Shown piece by piece: positions 34,533 through 46,232 of a stretch of DNA of 64,000 nucleotides; position 1 is the first letter of the stretch, and every line of letters begins with the position of its first letter. The notes beneath the pieces are model-generated. The model was not told where the DNA came from. It worked only from the letters and a program-made list of their open reading frames with translations, and did not search any database. The DNA lies in contig NZ_LFND01000003.1 in assembly GCF_001045465.1 (NCBI RefSeq), positions 310,001 to 374,000 on the forward strand, in the 5' to 3' direction. The position numbers were made by a program, and so were the translations under genes. The stretch comes from Chryseobacterium angstadtii. GTDB lineage: Bacteria; Bacteroidota; Bacteroidia; Flavobacteriales; Weeksellaceae.

Positions 34533-36527
34533 ATGAAATTTAAGTACAGTCTGCTGGCTCTGGCAGCTCCGCTTTTAATGAATGCACAACAACTTATGAC
34601 ACCTGAAACTCTATGGACTTTGAAAAAAGTAGGAGTACAGGCTGTTTCACCCGATCAGGCTTCCCTAATCTACAAAATAGGACAGGTAGATCTGAAAACA
34701 GAAAAGACAAAAAACGAGAATTATTTTCTCAATGTTCTTAATAACCAGTCTTCCAAAATAGATTTCGGTAAAAAAGCCCTTATTCAGTGGGATAAAAACG
34801 GGATTTATGCACAGGAAGGAGATAAACTTTATCTTTCGAAAGATAACGGTAAAACCTGGTCTGAATTTTATACTATTGGTGAAGCAGATAATGTTGTGAT
34901 TTCTCCGGATGGTAAAAAAATAGCCTTCAGCAAGCAGGTTTTGGTGGAGAAACTAATGGGGAAAGACAAATACAGCGATACTCCCAAAACAACAGCTCAG
35001 GTGTATACAGATCTGAACCACAGGCATTGGGATTACTTCAATGAAGGAAAGTACAATCATGTATTTGTAGTGAATGTTTCAGATAAAGCTGAAACGGCAA
35101 AAGATCTTCTGGAAGGAAAAACGTGGGATTCCCCTCAAAGACCTTTCGGTGGGGCTGAAGACTTCATCTGGAGCCCTGATTCTTCCCAGCTTTTATACGT
35201 TACCAAACCCAAAAGTGGAAAAGAATATTCTACAAGCACCAATACAGATATCTTTGCTTACGATTTGGCTTCAGGAACAACAAAGAATTTAACGGAGTCC
35301 AATAAAGGATATGATGTTAATCCAAAATTCAGCCCTGATGGGAAATCCCTGATCTGGCAGAGTATGGCCAGAGACGGTTATGAAGCAGATAAGAATGACG
35401 TAAAAATCATGGACTGGAAGTCAGGAAAGACGACCAATCTTACGGCCGGATGGGATGAAAGCGTTTCCGGAGATGTATTCTGGGGCGGAGATTCCAAAGC
35501 GATCTATTTTACAGCAGCATTCAGAGGAACAAAGCAGCTTTTCTCTTTGGATCCTAAAGCGGCAAAAGTTCAGCAGATCACCAAAGGAGATTTCGATGTC
35601 AATGAAATATTTACCGATAATAAAACTTCACTTTTAGTTGGAAGAACAGATGTAAACCATGCAACAGAATTATTCTCTGTTAATCTTAAAAACGGAGAAA
35701 TGAAGCAAGTTACCGAAGCCAATAAAGATGCTTATGCTAAACTGGCACAGGGAAAATCTGAACTGAAAATGGTGAAAACATCAGACGGTAAAGAAATGGG
35801 AGTATGGTTCCACTATCCACCCAATTTTGACCCGAACAAAAAATACCCGACGCTGGTATATTGTCAGGGAGGTCCTCAATCTGCACTGACTCAGTTTTTC
35901 AGCACAAGATGGAATTTCTCTCTAATGGCAGCCAACGGCTATATCGTAGTAGCTCCAAACAGAAGAGGAATGCCGGGATGGGGAACAAAATGGAACGAAG
36001 AAATTTCCAAAGACTGGGGCGGGCAGCCGATGAGAGATTATCTGGCAGCAACAGACTTTGCAAAAACACTACCTTATGTAGATGGTGAAAGAGTCGCTGC
36101 TGTAGGAGCAAGTTACGGAGGATACAGCGTATTTATGCTGGCAGGAATTCACGAAAACAGATTCAAAACATTCATCGCACATGATGGATTATTTGATATG
36201 AAATCATGGTACCTGACTACAGAAGAACTTTGGTTTGCAAATTGGGATCTTGGTTCTCCGTGGGAAAAGCCTCTTCCAAAAGCATATACAGAATTCAACC
36301 CGAGCAATTTTGTTGAAAAATGGAATAAGCCCATTATGATTATTCAGGGCGGAATAGATTTCCGTGTACCTTATGAGCAAGGGCAGGAAGCTTTCCAGGC
36401 CGCAAAATTAAGAGGATTGAAGTCTAAATTAGTCTATTTCCCGAACGAAAATCACTGGGTACTTCATCCGCAAAACGGATTGGTATGGCAGAGAGAATTC
36501 TTTGACTGGTTGAAGGAAACTCTATAA
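34533..36527 (+). CDS. S9 family peptidase (prolyl oligopeptidase/dipeptidyl peptidase type), exported
   Basis: This 664-residue protein has a signal peptide (LLALAAPLLMNAQ). A beta-propeller with WD40-like sugar-beet repeats follows (VVISPDGKKIAFSKQ, FIWSPDSSQLLYVT, PKFSPDGKSLIWQS). The C-terminal alpha/beta hydrolase domain has the Ser in GASYGGYS, the Asp in IIQGGIDFRVPYEQG and the His in PNENHWVL. It should cleave short peptides, perhaps dipeptides after particular residues, in the periplasm. Confidence 0.94.
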   Translation: MKFKYSLLALAAPLLMNAQQLMTPETLWTLKKVGVQAVSPDQASLIYKIGQVDLKTEKTKNENYFLNVLNNQSSKIDFGKKALIQWDKNGIYAQEGDKLYLSKDNGKTWSEFYTIGEADNVVISPDGKKIAFSKQVLVEKLMGKDKYSDTPKTTAQVYTDLNHRHWDYFNEGKYNHVFVVNVSDKAETAKDLLEGKTWDSPQRPFGGAEDFIWSPDSSQLLYVTKPKSGKEYSTSTNTDIFAYDLASGTTKNLTESNKGYDVNPKFSPDGKSLIWQSMARDGYEADKNDVKIMDWKSGKTTNLTAGWDESVSGDVFWGGDSKAIYFTAAFRGTKQLFSLDPKAAKVQQITKGDFDVNEIFTDNKTSLLVGRTDVNHATELFSVNLKNGEMKQVTEANKDAYAKLAQGKSELKMVKTSDGKEMGVWFHYPPNFDPNKKYPTLVYCQGGPQSALTQFFSTRWNFSLMAANGYIVVAPNRRGMPGWGTKWNEEISKDWGGQPMRDYLAATDFAKTLPYVDGERVAAVGASYGGYSVFMLAGIHENRFKTFIAHDGLFDMKSWYLTTEELWFANWDLGSPWEKPLPKAYTEFNPSNFVEKWNKPIMIIQGGIDFRVPYEQGQEAFQAAKLRGLKSKLVYFPNENHWVLHPQNGLVWQREFFDWLKETL

Positions 36528-36579
36528 TTAGAAATGTATAATGAGTAGATGAAAATGTATTTTTAACTATTCAAAAAAT

Positions 36580-36638
36580 CAATAGGAGCGGGCTTTAGCC
36601 CGCTTTTTTTATACCGTTATCCGAAGGCTTTAGCCAAA
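36580..36638. repeat. 'AGCGGGCTTTAGCCC' repeat, copy 2 (with terminator)
   Basis: The perfect hairpin AGCGGGCT-TT-AGCCCGCT (36587-36604) runs into a T tract, so this copy should end transcription of the S9 peptidase gene. GGCTTTAGCCAAA follows, as in copy 1 (21333-21395). Confidence 0.75.
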
Positions 36639-36651
36639 TTTTATATATTTG

Positions 36652-37146
36652 ATGATGCAAAACAGAATTTCCTCATTTCCCCCGGTCATTGATAATCAGG
36701 CTGAAATTTTAATTTTAGGTTCAATCCCCGGAGTAAAATCTTTGGAGAAGCAGCAGTACTATGCTCATCCACAAAATAAATTCTGGACTCTTATCTTTCA
36801 TTTGTTGAATGAAAAACCTACCGACGATTATATGGAACGCCTGAATGTCCTAAAGAAAAATCATATAGCAGTCTGGGATGTCATCGACTCCTGCGAGAGA
36901 AAAGGAAGCCTCGATACCGAGATCAAAAACGAAGAAGCCAATCCAATAGCAGAACTTTTGGACGAATATCCCAACATCAAAGCTGTTTTTTGTAACGGAG
37001 GAAAATCATACAAAAGCCTGCAGAAACTTTTAGGAAAAAATTACAGACTGCCTATATTTCAGTTACCCTCCACAAGCCCTCTTCATACGGTATCTTTCGA
37101 CAGAAAACTGGAAGACTGGAAAAAGATTTTGGAATTCCTGATTTGA
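36652..37146 (+). CDS. DNA-deoxyinosine glycosylase (uracil-DNA glycosylase superfamily)
   Basis: This protein of about 164 residues carries the family motif ILILGSIPGVKSLEKQQYYAHPQNKFW, with the GSxPG loop and the catalytic-region Asn. The C-terminal LPSTSPLHT loop also fits. This pattern corresponds to family 6 hypoxanthine-DNA glycosylases, which remove deaminated adenine from DNA to start base excision repair. Start codons at 36649 (TTG), 36652 and 36655 are all possible; 36652 is the first ATG. TATATTTG lies immediately upstream and could be its -7 element. Confidence 0.87.
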   Translation: MMQNRISSFPPVIDNQAEILILGSIPGVKSLEKQQYYAHPQNKFWTLIFHLLNEKPTDDYMERLNVLKKNHIAVWDVIDSCERKGSLDTEIKNEEANPIAELLDEYPNIKAVFCNGGKSYKSLQKLLGKNYRLPIFQLPSTSPLHTVSFDRKLEDWKKILEFLI

Positions 37147-37155
37147 AGTTTTTTA

Positions 37156-37460
37156 ACCACAAATTTCACGGATGTTCGCGGAGACTTTTCTCTCGCTGAT
37201 TTTACGGATGACGCTGATTTTATAAAGGACTAAACCTTATAGGTTTTTAATATGCATGAGTTTTAAAACCTATAAGGTTTGATCCGATAATTTCCAGAAG
37301 ATCTCAGAATTCTTATTTGTGAAAAATCCGCTCAATTCGCGGCATCTGCGAGAATAATAAAAATCTTGGATTTTTTATAAAACTTATGTGCACTTCTTTC
37401 CCCATTTTATTCAGCTTCAAAATAACTAAAGCGCGTAAAGACTTTTGTGCCTTTTGTGGT
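37156..37460. repeat. 'ACCACAAAAG' family element, copy C, with an inner 16-bp palindrome
   Basis: The ends are ACCACAAATTTCACGG and TTTTGTGCCTTTTGTGGT. Inside, AAACCTTATAGGTTTT (37232-37247) is exactly inverted at 37265-37280. The right half carries CTTATGTGCACTTC and the CATTTTATTCAGCTTC core. No gene is seen in 37147-37506. Confidence 0.7.
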
Positions 37461-37506
37461 TAATATAAAAACCTTAATGGTTCAATTATTTTTTGTAAAG
37501 TATTAT

Positions 37507-38534
37507 CTAATCAATATTTAGATACTCTCTCAAACTCTTCAGTAACTGTAATTGATTTCTGGTCCTGTCCAGATTATGTTCATTATATGTTGTTGAATAA
37601 TAAGTACTTCCGTTCAGATAATCAGTAAGAAAACGGACAGCCTGAATATAAATAACAGTTTGTGCAGCATAATCAAGATTTTCCAGCTCTTCAAAGGTCA
37701 GTTTTTCCTTTAAATTCAATAAAAACCCATCTTTTACAGTTCGGTAAATATGAGGATTGAAATTATTTTCAGCACTTCCGTCGTCTTCATCCAGGGTGTT
37801 GGTATATGATCTTGCCATATCACCGAAATCATACAGGATTGTAGAAACCGTTACTGTATCGAGGTCTATAACCGCTAGAGGGCTTGAATTTTCATCGAAA
37901 AGTATATTTCTGATATTTGGATCTCCGTGGATGATTCTTTTGGGAAGCAGATTGTTCTTTTCCATATCAATCCATTTTTCGGGAAGAAAAAGGAGTTCGT
38001 TCATCATTTCGACTTCTGCTAGGGCATTCATTAGCAAATCTTCGCGGGCATTTTGCAAGGAGATCTGATAATCTGAAATTCTTTTTTCAAAATTAATAAA
38101 ATCAGGAATCGGGTTCTGAATGTCGGGAAGATGTTCCGGATTGATCATATCCAGAAAACATCCGACAGCTTTTGCCGATTCATAAGCTGTTTTTATATCA
38201 GGAATTTTAAAGAAAGTCTTCGTATCTTCAATAAAATCTACCATTCTCCATGATTCTCCGTTTTCATCTTTTAGGATATAGGTTTCTGCTGATAAAGCTT
38301 TCTTCGGCTGAGTCATTTTTAACGGATAGTTTCCATTTTCCAGCATTTCATTAATTAACAGATGGTTATCGGTGATGATTTCAGGAAACTTAAAAACACT
38401 GGTATTGATTTTTTGAAGAATAAACTTTTCTCCCGATTCATTGTTCTCCACCAGATAGGTTGCATTAATCAATCCGTTGGTGATAGGAGTGAGTGTACAG
38501 TTTTCAGTTCCGGTAAATCCGGTTACAATTTGTT

Positions 38535-38544
<10 letters not shown>
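37507..38544 (-). CDS. NahK-like anomeric sugar kinase (aminoglycoside phosphotransferase fold)
   Basis: This 345-residue protein has the APH fold with the catalytic Brenner-type loop RIIHGDPNIRNILFDE and the metal-binding VIDLDTV. The N-terminus (TPITNGLINATYLVENN..FILQKIN) resembles N-acetylhexosamine 1-kinase of bifidobacteria and Bacteroidota, which phosphorylates GlcNAc or GalNAc at C1. It is the last gene of an operon with a sugar nucleotidyltransferase and a GH109 enzyme, overlapping the former by 10 bases. The context fits conversion of released GalNAc to GalNAc-1-phosphate. Other amino-sugar or small-molecule phosphorylations are possible. Confidence 0.82.
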
Positions 38545-40827
<2,283 letters not shown>

Positions 40828-40919
40828 TCAAATTTTTTTTTAAATATATTAAAAAGTTGCGAGGTAAAGGGTATTGGACTCCGGTTTAACAGGATGGGAT
40901 TTGAAATTTGGAATAAAAA

Positions 40920-40961
40920 TAAAAAAACGGCTACCCTCTGAAATAGGAAGCAGCCGTTTTA
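40920..40961 (-). terminator. Terminator of the AIM24-like gene
   Basis: On the minus strand AAAACGGCT and AGCCGTTTT pair around a loop of about 20 bases and run into a T tract, just after the stop codon at 40983. Confidence 0.75.
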
Positions 40962-40982
40962 CAATGATCAATTTTTAATATA

Positions 40983-41675
40983 TTATTTCTCTGTGAAATA
41001 TACTTCTTCATAAGGTTGGATCAATACCCATCCGTTTCCTGAAAATTTCATCTGAAACTCTTCACCGCTTCCTCTTCCGATAAGGCTTTTGAAAGAAACA
41101 TTGGTCTTCAGATCCGGGCTCAGATTTCCGGACCATGCTACTGTAGCATTAGGATCTGTGAAAACCGGATTATCGGGAGTTACCATCAATGTAAGCGGTT
41201 CGCCGTGAGTAGTTATTGCAATATGCCCCGTTCCGGAAAGTTTTACCTGGAAAAGACCGCCGGCCATCATTCCCGCAATACTTTTAAGCATGGTAATATC
41301 GCTTTTTACACTCTGTTCATGAGCCAGTACATCGTTTCCGTTTACACATACGGATTCATTGTTAAGGTAAAGAATACGTACTTTTTTACCGGAATCTGCT
41401 ACATACAGCCTTCCGCTTCCTTCTGCTTTCATCAGCTTTGTTCCTTCACCACTGATCGCTTTCTTTAAAAGATTGCCAATACCTCCAGCCAGCATTCCCT
41501 GTCTTTCGAAGTTGATACCTCCTACATAGCCTACCATGCTTCCTCTTTTGGTCCATACCGCCTGATTATTAAGATTAATTTCCAATAAATGCGGAGTTTC
41601 TAGTTCGAAATAATCTTTTTGTTGTGGATTTTCTTTGGTTTCGTTCACGAAAGCTTCTAATGAATATTTGCTCAT
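40983..41675 (-). CDS. AIM24 family protein (TIGR00266-like)
   Basis: This 230-residue protein is made of beta strands with many glycines. It includes MVGYVGGINFERQGM, GEGTKLMKAEGSGRLYVADSGKKV and KLSGTGHIAITTHGEPL, the layout of bacterial AIM24/DUF124 proteins. It has no signal peptide and no known enzymatic motif, and the function is unknown. A -7 element (TATTTTTG on the minus strand, 41707-41700) lies just upstream, and a terminator follows. Confidence 0.85.
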   Translation of the reverse strand: MSKYSLEAFVNETKENPQQKDYFELETPHLLEINLNNQAVWTKRGSMVGYVGGINFERQGMLAGGIGNLLKKAISGEGTKLMKAEGSGRLYVADSGKKVRILYLNNESVCVNGNDVLAHEQSVKSDITMLKSIAGMMAGGLFQVKLSGTGHIAITTHGEPLTLMVTPDNPVFTDPNATVAWSGNLSPDLKTNVSFKSLIGRGSGEEFQMKFSGNGWVLIQPYEEVYFTEK

Positions 41676-41769
41676 AAGTGTAAAGTTTTAAAATATTTCC
41701 AAAAATAATCTTTTTAGGCTTTATAAATATCCGTAAAATCACGGTTTTAAATTAGATTTTAAATAATAC

Positions 41770-41801
41770 TTGACAAAGGGGTGTTCAATGTCGTATATTT
41801 G
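41770..41801 (+). promoter_or_regulatory. queA promoter
   Basis: TTGACA (41770-41775) and TATATTTG (41794-41801) form a near-consensus Bacteroidota -33/-7 pair (TTG, 21 bases, TAnnTTTG), 55 bases before the start codon. Confidence 0.75.
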
Positions 41802-41856
41802 CACTCCGAAAATTGCAAACGTAATTTTAGTAATTTTTAAACCGTAATTTAAAAAA

Positions 41857-42906
41857 ATGAAAACATCAGATTTTAATTTTGATCTTCCTGCGGAATTATT
41901 AGCAGAACATCCATCTGAACACAGAGACGAAGCCAGATTAATGGTTCTTAACAGAAAAACAGAAACTATTGAGCATAAACTGTTTAAGGATGTAGTTGAC
42001 TATTTCGACGAGAAAGATCTGTTCATATTCAACAATACTAAGGTTTTTCCTGCCCGTCTTTATGGAAACAAAGAAAAAACAGGAGCTAAAATCGAAGTTT
42101 TCCTTTTAAGAGAGCTTGATAAAGAAACCAGAGTATGGGATGTACTTGTAGATCCTGCAAGAAAAATCAGAATCGGTAACAAATTGTTCTTTACTGAAGA
42201 TGAATCTTTGGTAGCTGAAGTTATTGATAATACCACTTCAAGAGGAAGAACGCTAAGATTCTTATTCGATGGTTCTTATGACGAATTCAGAACAAAACTG
42301 AAAGAATTAGGAGAAACTCCGCTTCCAAAATACATCAAAAGAGCTGTAGAGCCGGAAGATGCTGAAAGATATCAGACCATCTATGCAAAAGTGGAAGGAG
42401 CAGTAGCTGCCCCTACAGCAGGTCTTCACTTCTCTAAGCATTTGATGAAAAAATTGGAGATCAAAGGAATTGATTTCGCTGAAGTAACTCTTCACGTTGG
42501 TTTAGGGACGTTCAACCCGATTGAGGTAGAAGATCTTTCTAAGCACAAAATGGAGTCTGAGGAAATCATCATCGACGAGAAAAATGCTGAGATCATCAAC
42601 AGAGCGGTAGATGCCCACAGAAGAGTTTGTGCAGTAGGTACCACTACAATGAGAGCATTGGAAACTTCTGTTTCTTCAAACAAAAAGATTTCTGCATTCA
42701 ACGGCTGGACGAACAAATTCATTTATCCGCCTCACGATTTTGGAGTAGCAAACTCTATGATTACCAACTTCCATACGCCAAAATCAACATTATTGATGAT
42801 GATTGCAGCGTTTGCTGGAAGAGATTTTATTATGCATGCTTATGAAGAAGCCGTAAAAGAAAAGTATAAATTCTATTCTTACGGTGACGCAATGTTAATT
42901 CTATAA
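41857..42906 (+). CDS. queA: tRNA preQ1(34) S-adenosylmethionine ribosyltransferase-isomerase
   Basis: This 349-residue protein is QueA. It has [19 protein letters not shown] at the start, [38 protein letters not shown] and a C-terminal [18 protein letters not shown]. It transfers the ribosyl part of SAM to preQ1 at position 34 of tRNA, giving epoxyqueuosine in the queuosine pathway. The length is normal. It has its own strong promoter. rlmN follows after a short palindromic spacer and may be read through from it. Confidence 0.97.
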   Translation: MKTSDFNFDLPAELLAEHPSEHRDEARLMVLNRKTETIEHKLFKDVVDYFDEKDLFIFNNTKVFPARLYGNKEKTGAKIEVFLLRELDKETRVWDVLVDPARKIRIGNKLFFTEDESLVAEVIDNTTSRGRTLRFLFDGSYDEFRTKLKELGETPLPKYIKRAVEPEDAERYQTIYAKVEGAVAAPTAGLHFSKHLMKKLEIKGIDFAEVTLHVGLGTFNPIEVEDLSKHKMESEEIIIDEKNAEIINRAVDAHRRVCAVGTTTMRALETSVSSNKKISAFNGWTNKFIYPPHDFGVANSMITNFHTPKSTLLMMIAAFAGRDFIMHAYEEAVKEKYKFYSYGDAMLIL

Positions 42907-42915
42907 AAAAAGATA

Positions 42916-42975
42916 TAAGGTGAAAGGTTGCAGGTAATAGTATCTGCGACCTGAAACCTGTCATCTGCCACCTTA
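42916..42975. repeat. Palindromic spacer between queA and rlmN
   Basis: TAAGGTG (42916-42922) is inverted as CACCTTA (42969-42975). Inside, AGGTTGCAG and CTGCGACCT pair with one wobble. It ends 2 bases before the rlmN start codon. Confidence 0.6.
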
Positions 42976-42977
42976 CA

Positions 42978-44012
42978 ATGAAAGATATCCGTATATTATC
43001 ACTGGACCAGCTTAAAGATTACTTTGTGACTTTAGGAGAGAAACCGTTTCGTGCGAAACAGGTTTATGACTGGCTGTGGAGTAAAAACCTCCATTCGATT
43101 GATGAAATGACGAATCTTTCGAAGTCTCTCAGAGAAAAAATTTCTGAAGAATATACCATCAACCCCGTATCTGTAGACCAACTTCAGAAAAGTACGGACG
43201 GAACCATTAAAAATGGGGTGAAACTTCACGACGGACTTCTGGTAGAATCTGTTCTTATTCCTACAGAGACAAGAACCACAGCCTGCGTTTCTTCACAGGT
43301 AGGATGTTCCTTAAACTGCGAATTCTGCGCAACGGCAAGGCTGAAAAGAATGCGAAACCTTGAAGTTGCGGAAATTGTAGATCAGGTAGCCCTGATTGAC
43401 AGCCAGAGCAAAATGTACTTTAACAGACCGCTTTCCAATATCGTTTTTATGGGAATGGGAGAGCCTATGATGAATTACAAAAATGTAGTGGAAGCCATCA
43501 GAAAAATTACCCAGCCGGAAGGTCTCGGAATGTCTCCAAGAAGAATTACCGTTTCCACATCCGGAATTCCCAAAATGATTAAAATGCTTGCAGACGATGA
43601 GCTGCGGGTAAAACTGGCACTTTCTCTTCACTCTGCAATAGAGTCCAAACGTAACGAAATTATGCCTTTCTCAGATAAATTTCCACTGACGGATATTATG
43701 GAGGCACTTCAGTACTGGTATCAGAAAACCGGTTCTGTGATTACGTTTGAATACTGCGTATGGAAAGGAATAAATGATGGGGATGAAGATATTAAAGCCC
43801 TTATCAAATATTGTAAACAGGTTCCTTCCAAAGTGAATCTTATCCAGTATAATCCTATCGGTGACGGAAAATATGACCAGTGTAACAAGCAGGCAGAAGA
43901 TAATTATGTACGCCAGCTGGAGAATGCAGGCATTACCGTGATGATCAGAAAAAGCCGTGGCGGAGATATTGATGCAGCCTGCGGACAGCTCGCCAATAAA
44001 ACGACGGATTAA
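42978..44012 (+). CDS. rlmN: 23S rRNA (adenine-2503-C2)-methyltransferase RlmN
   Basis: This 344-residue radical SAM enzyme has the CxxxCxxC cluster motif in CSLNCEFC (Cys110, 114, 117) and the typical MGMGEPMMNY, SLHSA and VNLIQYNPIGDG segments. The C-terminal methyl-carrying cysteine region (DIDAACGQL) is present. It methylates A2503 of 23S rRNA and A37 of some tRNAs. It lacks a visible promoter of its own because a hairpin occupies the gap after queA. Confidence 0.97.
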   Translation: MKDIRILSLDQLKDYFVTLGEKPFRAKQVYDWLWSKNLHSIDEMTNLSKSLREKISEEYTINPVSVDQLQKSTDGTIKNGVKLHDGLLVESVLIPTETRTTACVSSQVGCSLNCEFCATARLKRMRNLEVAEIVDQVALIDSQSKMYFNRPLSNIVFMGMGEPMMNYKNVVEAIRKITQPEGLGMSPRRITVSTSGIPKMIKMLADDELRVKLALSLHSAIESKRNEIMPFSDKFPLTDIMEALQYWYQKTGSVITFEYCVWKGINDGDEDIKALIKYCKQVPSKVNLIQYNPIGDGKYDQCNKQAEDNYVRQLENAGITVMIRKSRGGDIDAACGQLANKTTD

Positions 44013-44088
44013 AATTTCCTTAAAAAAAACCAAAACTTTTCTTAAAAATTCACTAAAGCCCTACCTTTACATAAAGTAAAAAGTTATT

Positions 44089-45009
44089 ATGGACTTCTTT
44101 ATGAGCGAGGATGGCTTGGAAAATGTATATGCATGGTCGATTCCGGTTCATGCTGCCGTTATTTTGGCGGAAATGATCTACAGCCATGTTTCTGAAGCTA
44201 AACTGTACAACGGGAAAGATGTTGCTACAAGCATTTATCTTGCTTTGATGAACTTCGGTCTAGATCTGATCATGAAGGCTTTTGCCATGGGAGTCATGTT
44301 TTTCTTTTATCATCACCGGCTTTTTACCTGGGATTTTACGGTATGGTACTGGCTGATCTGCTTCGTTATTACAGATTTCGCCTATTATGTTCTTCATTAT
44401 GTAGACCATCATTCAAGAGCGTTCTGGGCAGTCCATATTACCCATCACAATTCAGAATATTTCAATCTGACAACAGGTTTCAGAAGTCCTGTTTTACAAC
44501 CTCTGTACCGGTATCTTTATTTTTCCCCTCTGGCCTTTTTAGGCTTTAATCCATGGCATATTATGGTCGTTTACGCAATAGGGCAGGTATATGGAACATG
44601 GGTACATACACAGACCGTAAAAACCATGGGTATTCTGGAGTATATTTTGGTGACGCCATCCCATCACAGAGTACATCATGCCTGTAATATCAAATACCTG
44701 GATAGAAACATGGGAATGTGCCTCATTATCTGGGATAAGATGTTCGGAACCTTTGAAAAAGAAGATCCCAATGTTCCTGTAAAATACGGAATATACCCCA
44801 AAATGCCGGATAATAAACCGGATACGGTTCTGTTGTATGAATGGAGAAAGATCTGGAAAGATATCAGACAACCGGGCTTGAAAATATCGGATAGAATTAA
44901 TTATATCTTCAATTCTCCTGGCTGGAGACATGATGGTACAGGAAAAACGGTGAGACAGTATCAGAAAGACTATTTAAAGAAGCAGGCGCAAAAACGGGAG
45001 CAGAAATAA
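44089..45009 (+). CDS. Fatty acid hydroxylase/sterol desaturase family protein
   Basis: This 306-residue membrane protein has several hydrophobic segments and the three histidine clusters of the di-iron family: HYVDHHS, HITHHN and HHRVHH. These bind two irons and hydroxylate or desaturate lipid chains. In Bacteroidota such proteins may act on fatty acids, carotenoids or ornithine lipids; which one applies here cannot be told. It is followed by a repeat-filled gap. Confidence 0.9.
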   Translation: MDFFMSEDGLENVYAWSIPVHAAVILAEMIYSHVSEAKLYNGKDVATSIYLALMNFGLDLIMKAFAMGVMFFFYHHRLFTWDFTVWYWLICFVITDFAYYVLHYVDHHSRAFWAVHITHHNSEYFNLTTGFRSPVLQPLYRYLYFSPLAFLGFNPWHIMVVYAIGQVYGTWVHTQTVKTMGILEYILVTPSHHRVHHACNIKYLDRNMGMCLIIWDKMFGTFEKEDPNVPVKYGIYPKMPDNKPDTVLLYEWRKIWKDIRQPGLKISDRINYIFNSPGWRHDGTGKTVRQYQKDYLKKQAQKREQK

Positions 45010-45046
45010 AAGTTTATTGGTTTTTAAATGCTTACTATTTTATTAA

Positions 45047-45249
45047 ACCACAAAAGTCACAAAAGTTTTTGAACGCTTTAGCTATTTTGAAGTTGAATAA
45101 AATGAGGAGAGAAGTGCTTATAAGTTTTAAAAAAATCAAAGATTTTTATTCTTTGTGGAATAAATCTGCTAAATCTCTTTTATCTGCGAGAGTTTAAAAT
45201 AATTGAACCATTAAGTTTCTTTAAGCTTTTAAGAATATTAAGGTGAGCT
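45047..45249. repeat. 'ACCACAAAAG' family element, copy D
   Basis: It starts ACCACAAAAGTCACAAAAG, contains GAAGTTGAATAAAATGAGG and ends near AAGGTGAGCT. It is the reverse complement of copy B (33099-33304) over about 200 bases. Confidence 0.75.
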
Positions 45250-45280
45250 CTAATTCCCACTAAACCCTTATTTTTGTTTC

Positions 45281-46159
45281 ATGAAAAAAATCCTTCTTTT
45301 CACAGCAGTCCTTATTTTCCAGTCATCATTTTCGCAGCAGACAGAATTTTTTAAGATCAGAAAATTCAGAGTAGGTTATTTAGATGATAAGATTCAGGAA
45401 ACATCAGGACTTAGCATTCTGAACGGAAAATTGTATACATTCAATGACAGCGGCAATGCTCCGGAACTTTTTGAACTGGATGAAACTTCCGGCAGTATAA
45501 AAAATACAGTAACCGTCAATGCTAAAAATAAAGACTGGGAAGCTCTGACCAACGACGGAAAGAATTTCTACATTGGAGATTTTGGAAATAATGGCGGTAC
45601 AAGAAGAGATCTGGAAATCTATAAACTCCCTTTTCAAAATAATGAACCCCAAAATGATTCTATCGCAAAAATAACATTTTATTATCCTGAGCAGACGGAG
45701 TTTATTCCTCAGTATACCAACAACGATTTTGATGCTGAAGCTATGATCTATCTCAACGGAAAACTGCATTTGTTTACCAAAGAATGGAAATCTAAATCAA
45801 CCTCTCATTATATCATTGATCCTGAAGTTACTGAAAAACAGAAAGCAGAAAAAATAGAATTTTACAAAACCGGTTTTGTTGTAACCGATGCCGCTTATTT
45901 TGAGAAAAAACTTTATTTGGTAGGATATACAAAGAAAACGGAAGTCTTCCTGAATATTTTTACAGAAACGGAACCTGGAATCTTTTTTAAGGAAGCCCCT
46001 AAACATTATTATCTCGGTGGTGCCCTGACGGTAGGGCAGATTGAGGGAATTACCGTGAATGATGCCGGAATTTATATTTCCGGGGAAAAATTCAAATCAA
46101 GGTTGGGAAGTGCGCAGCCCGCGCTTTATTTTATTCCAAAGAAAGAACTCAAAGATTAA
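45281..46159 (+). CDS. Secreted beta-propeller-like protein (SdiA-regulated/ETSGL type)
   Basis: This 292-residue protein has a signal peptide (ILLFTAVLIFQSSFSQ). It carries the pattern QETSGLSILNGKLYTFNDSGNAPELFELDE, then KDWEALTNDGKNFYIGDFGNN, which I recognise from a widespread group of secreted propeller-like proteins. No enzymatic residues can be assigned. It appears monocistronic and sits before the polyprenyl synthase gene. Confidence 0.78.
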   Translation: MKKILLFTAVLIFQSSFSQQTEFFKIRKFRVGYLDDKIQETSGLSILNGKLYTFNDSGNAPELFELDETSGSIKNTVTVNAKNKDWEALTNDGKNFYIGDFGNNGGTRRDLEIYKLPFQNNEPQNDSIAKITFYYPEQTEFIPQYTNNDFDAEAMIYLNGKLHLFTKEWKSKSTSHYIIDPEVTEKQKAEKIEFYKTGFVVTDAAYFEKKLYLVGYTKKTEVFLNIFTETEPGIFFKEAPKHYYLGGALTVGQIEGITVNDAGIYISGEKFKSRLGSAQPALYFIPKKELKD

Positions 46160-46232
46160 TTTTGTCTTAAAATTGCGTGAAAAAAATTATCTTTGTGAGA
46201 ATTAATAGTTATTTATCTTTCATTCACAGATT

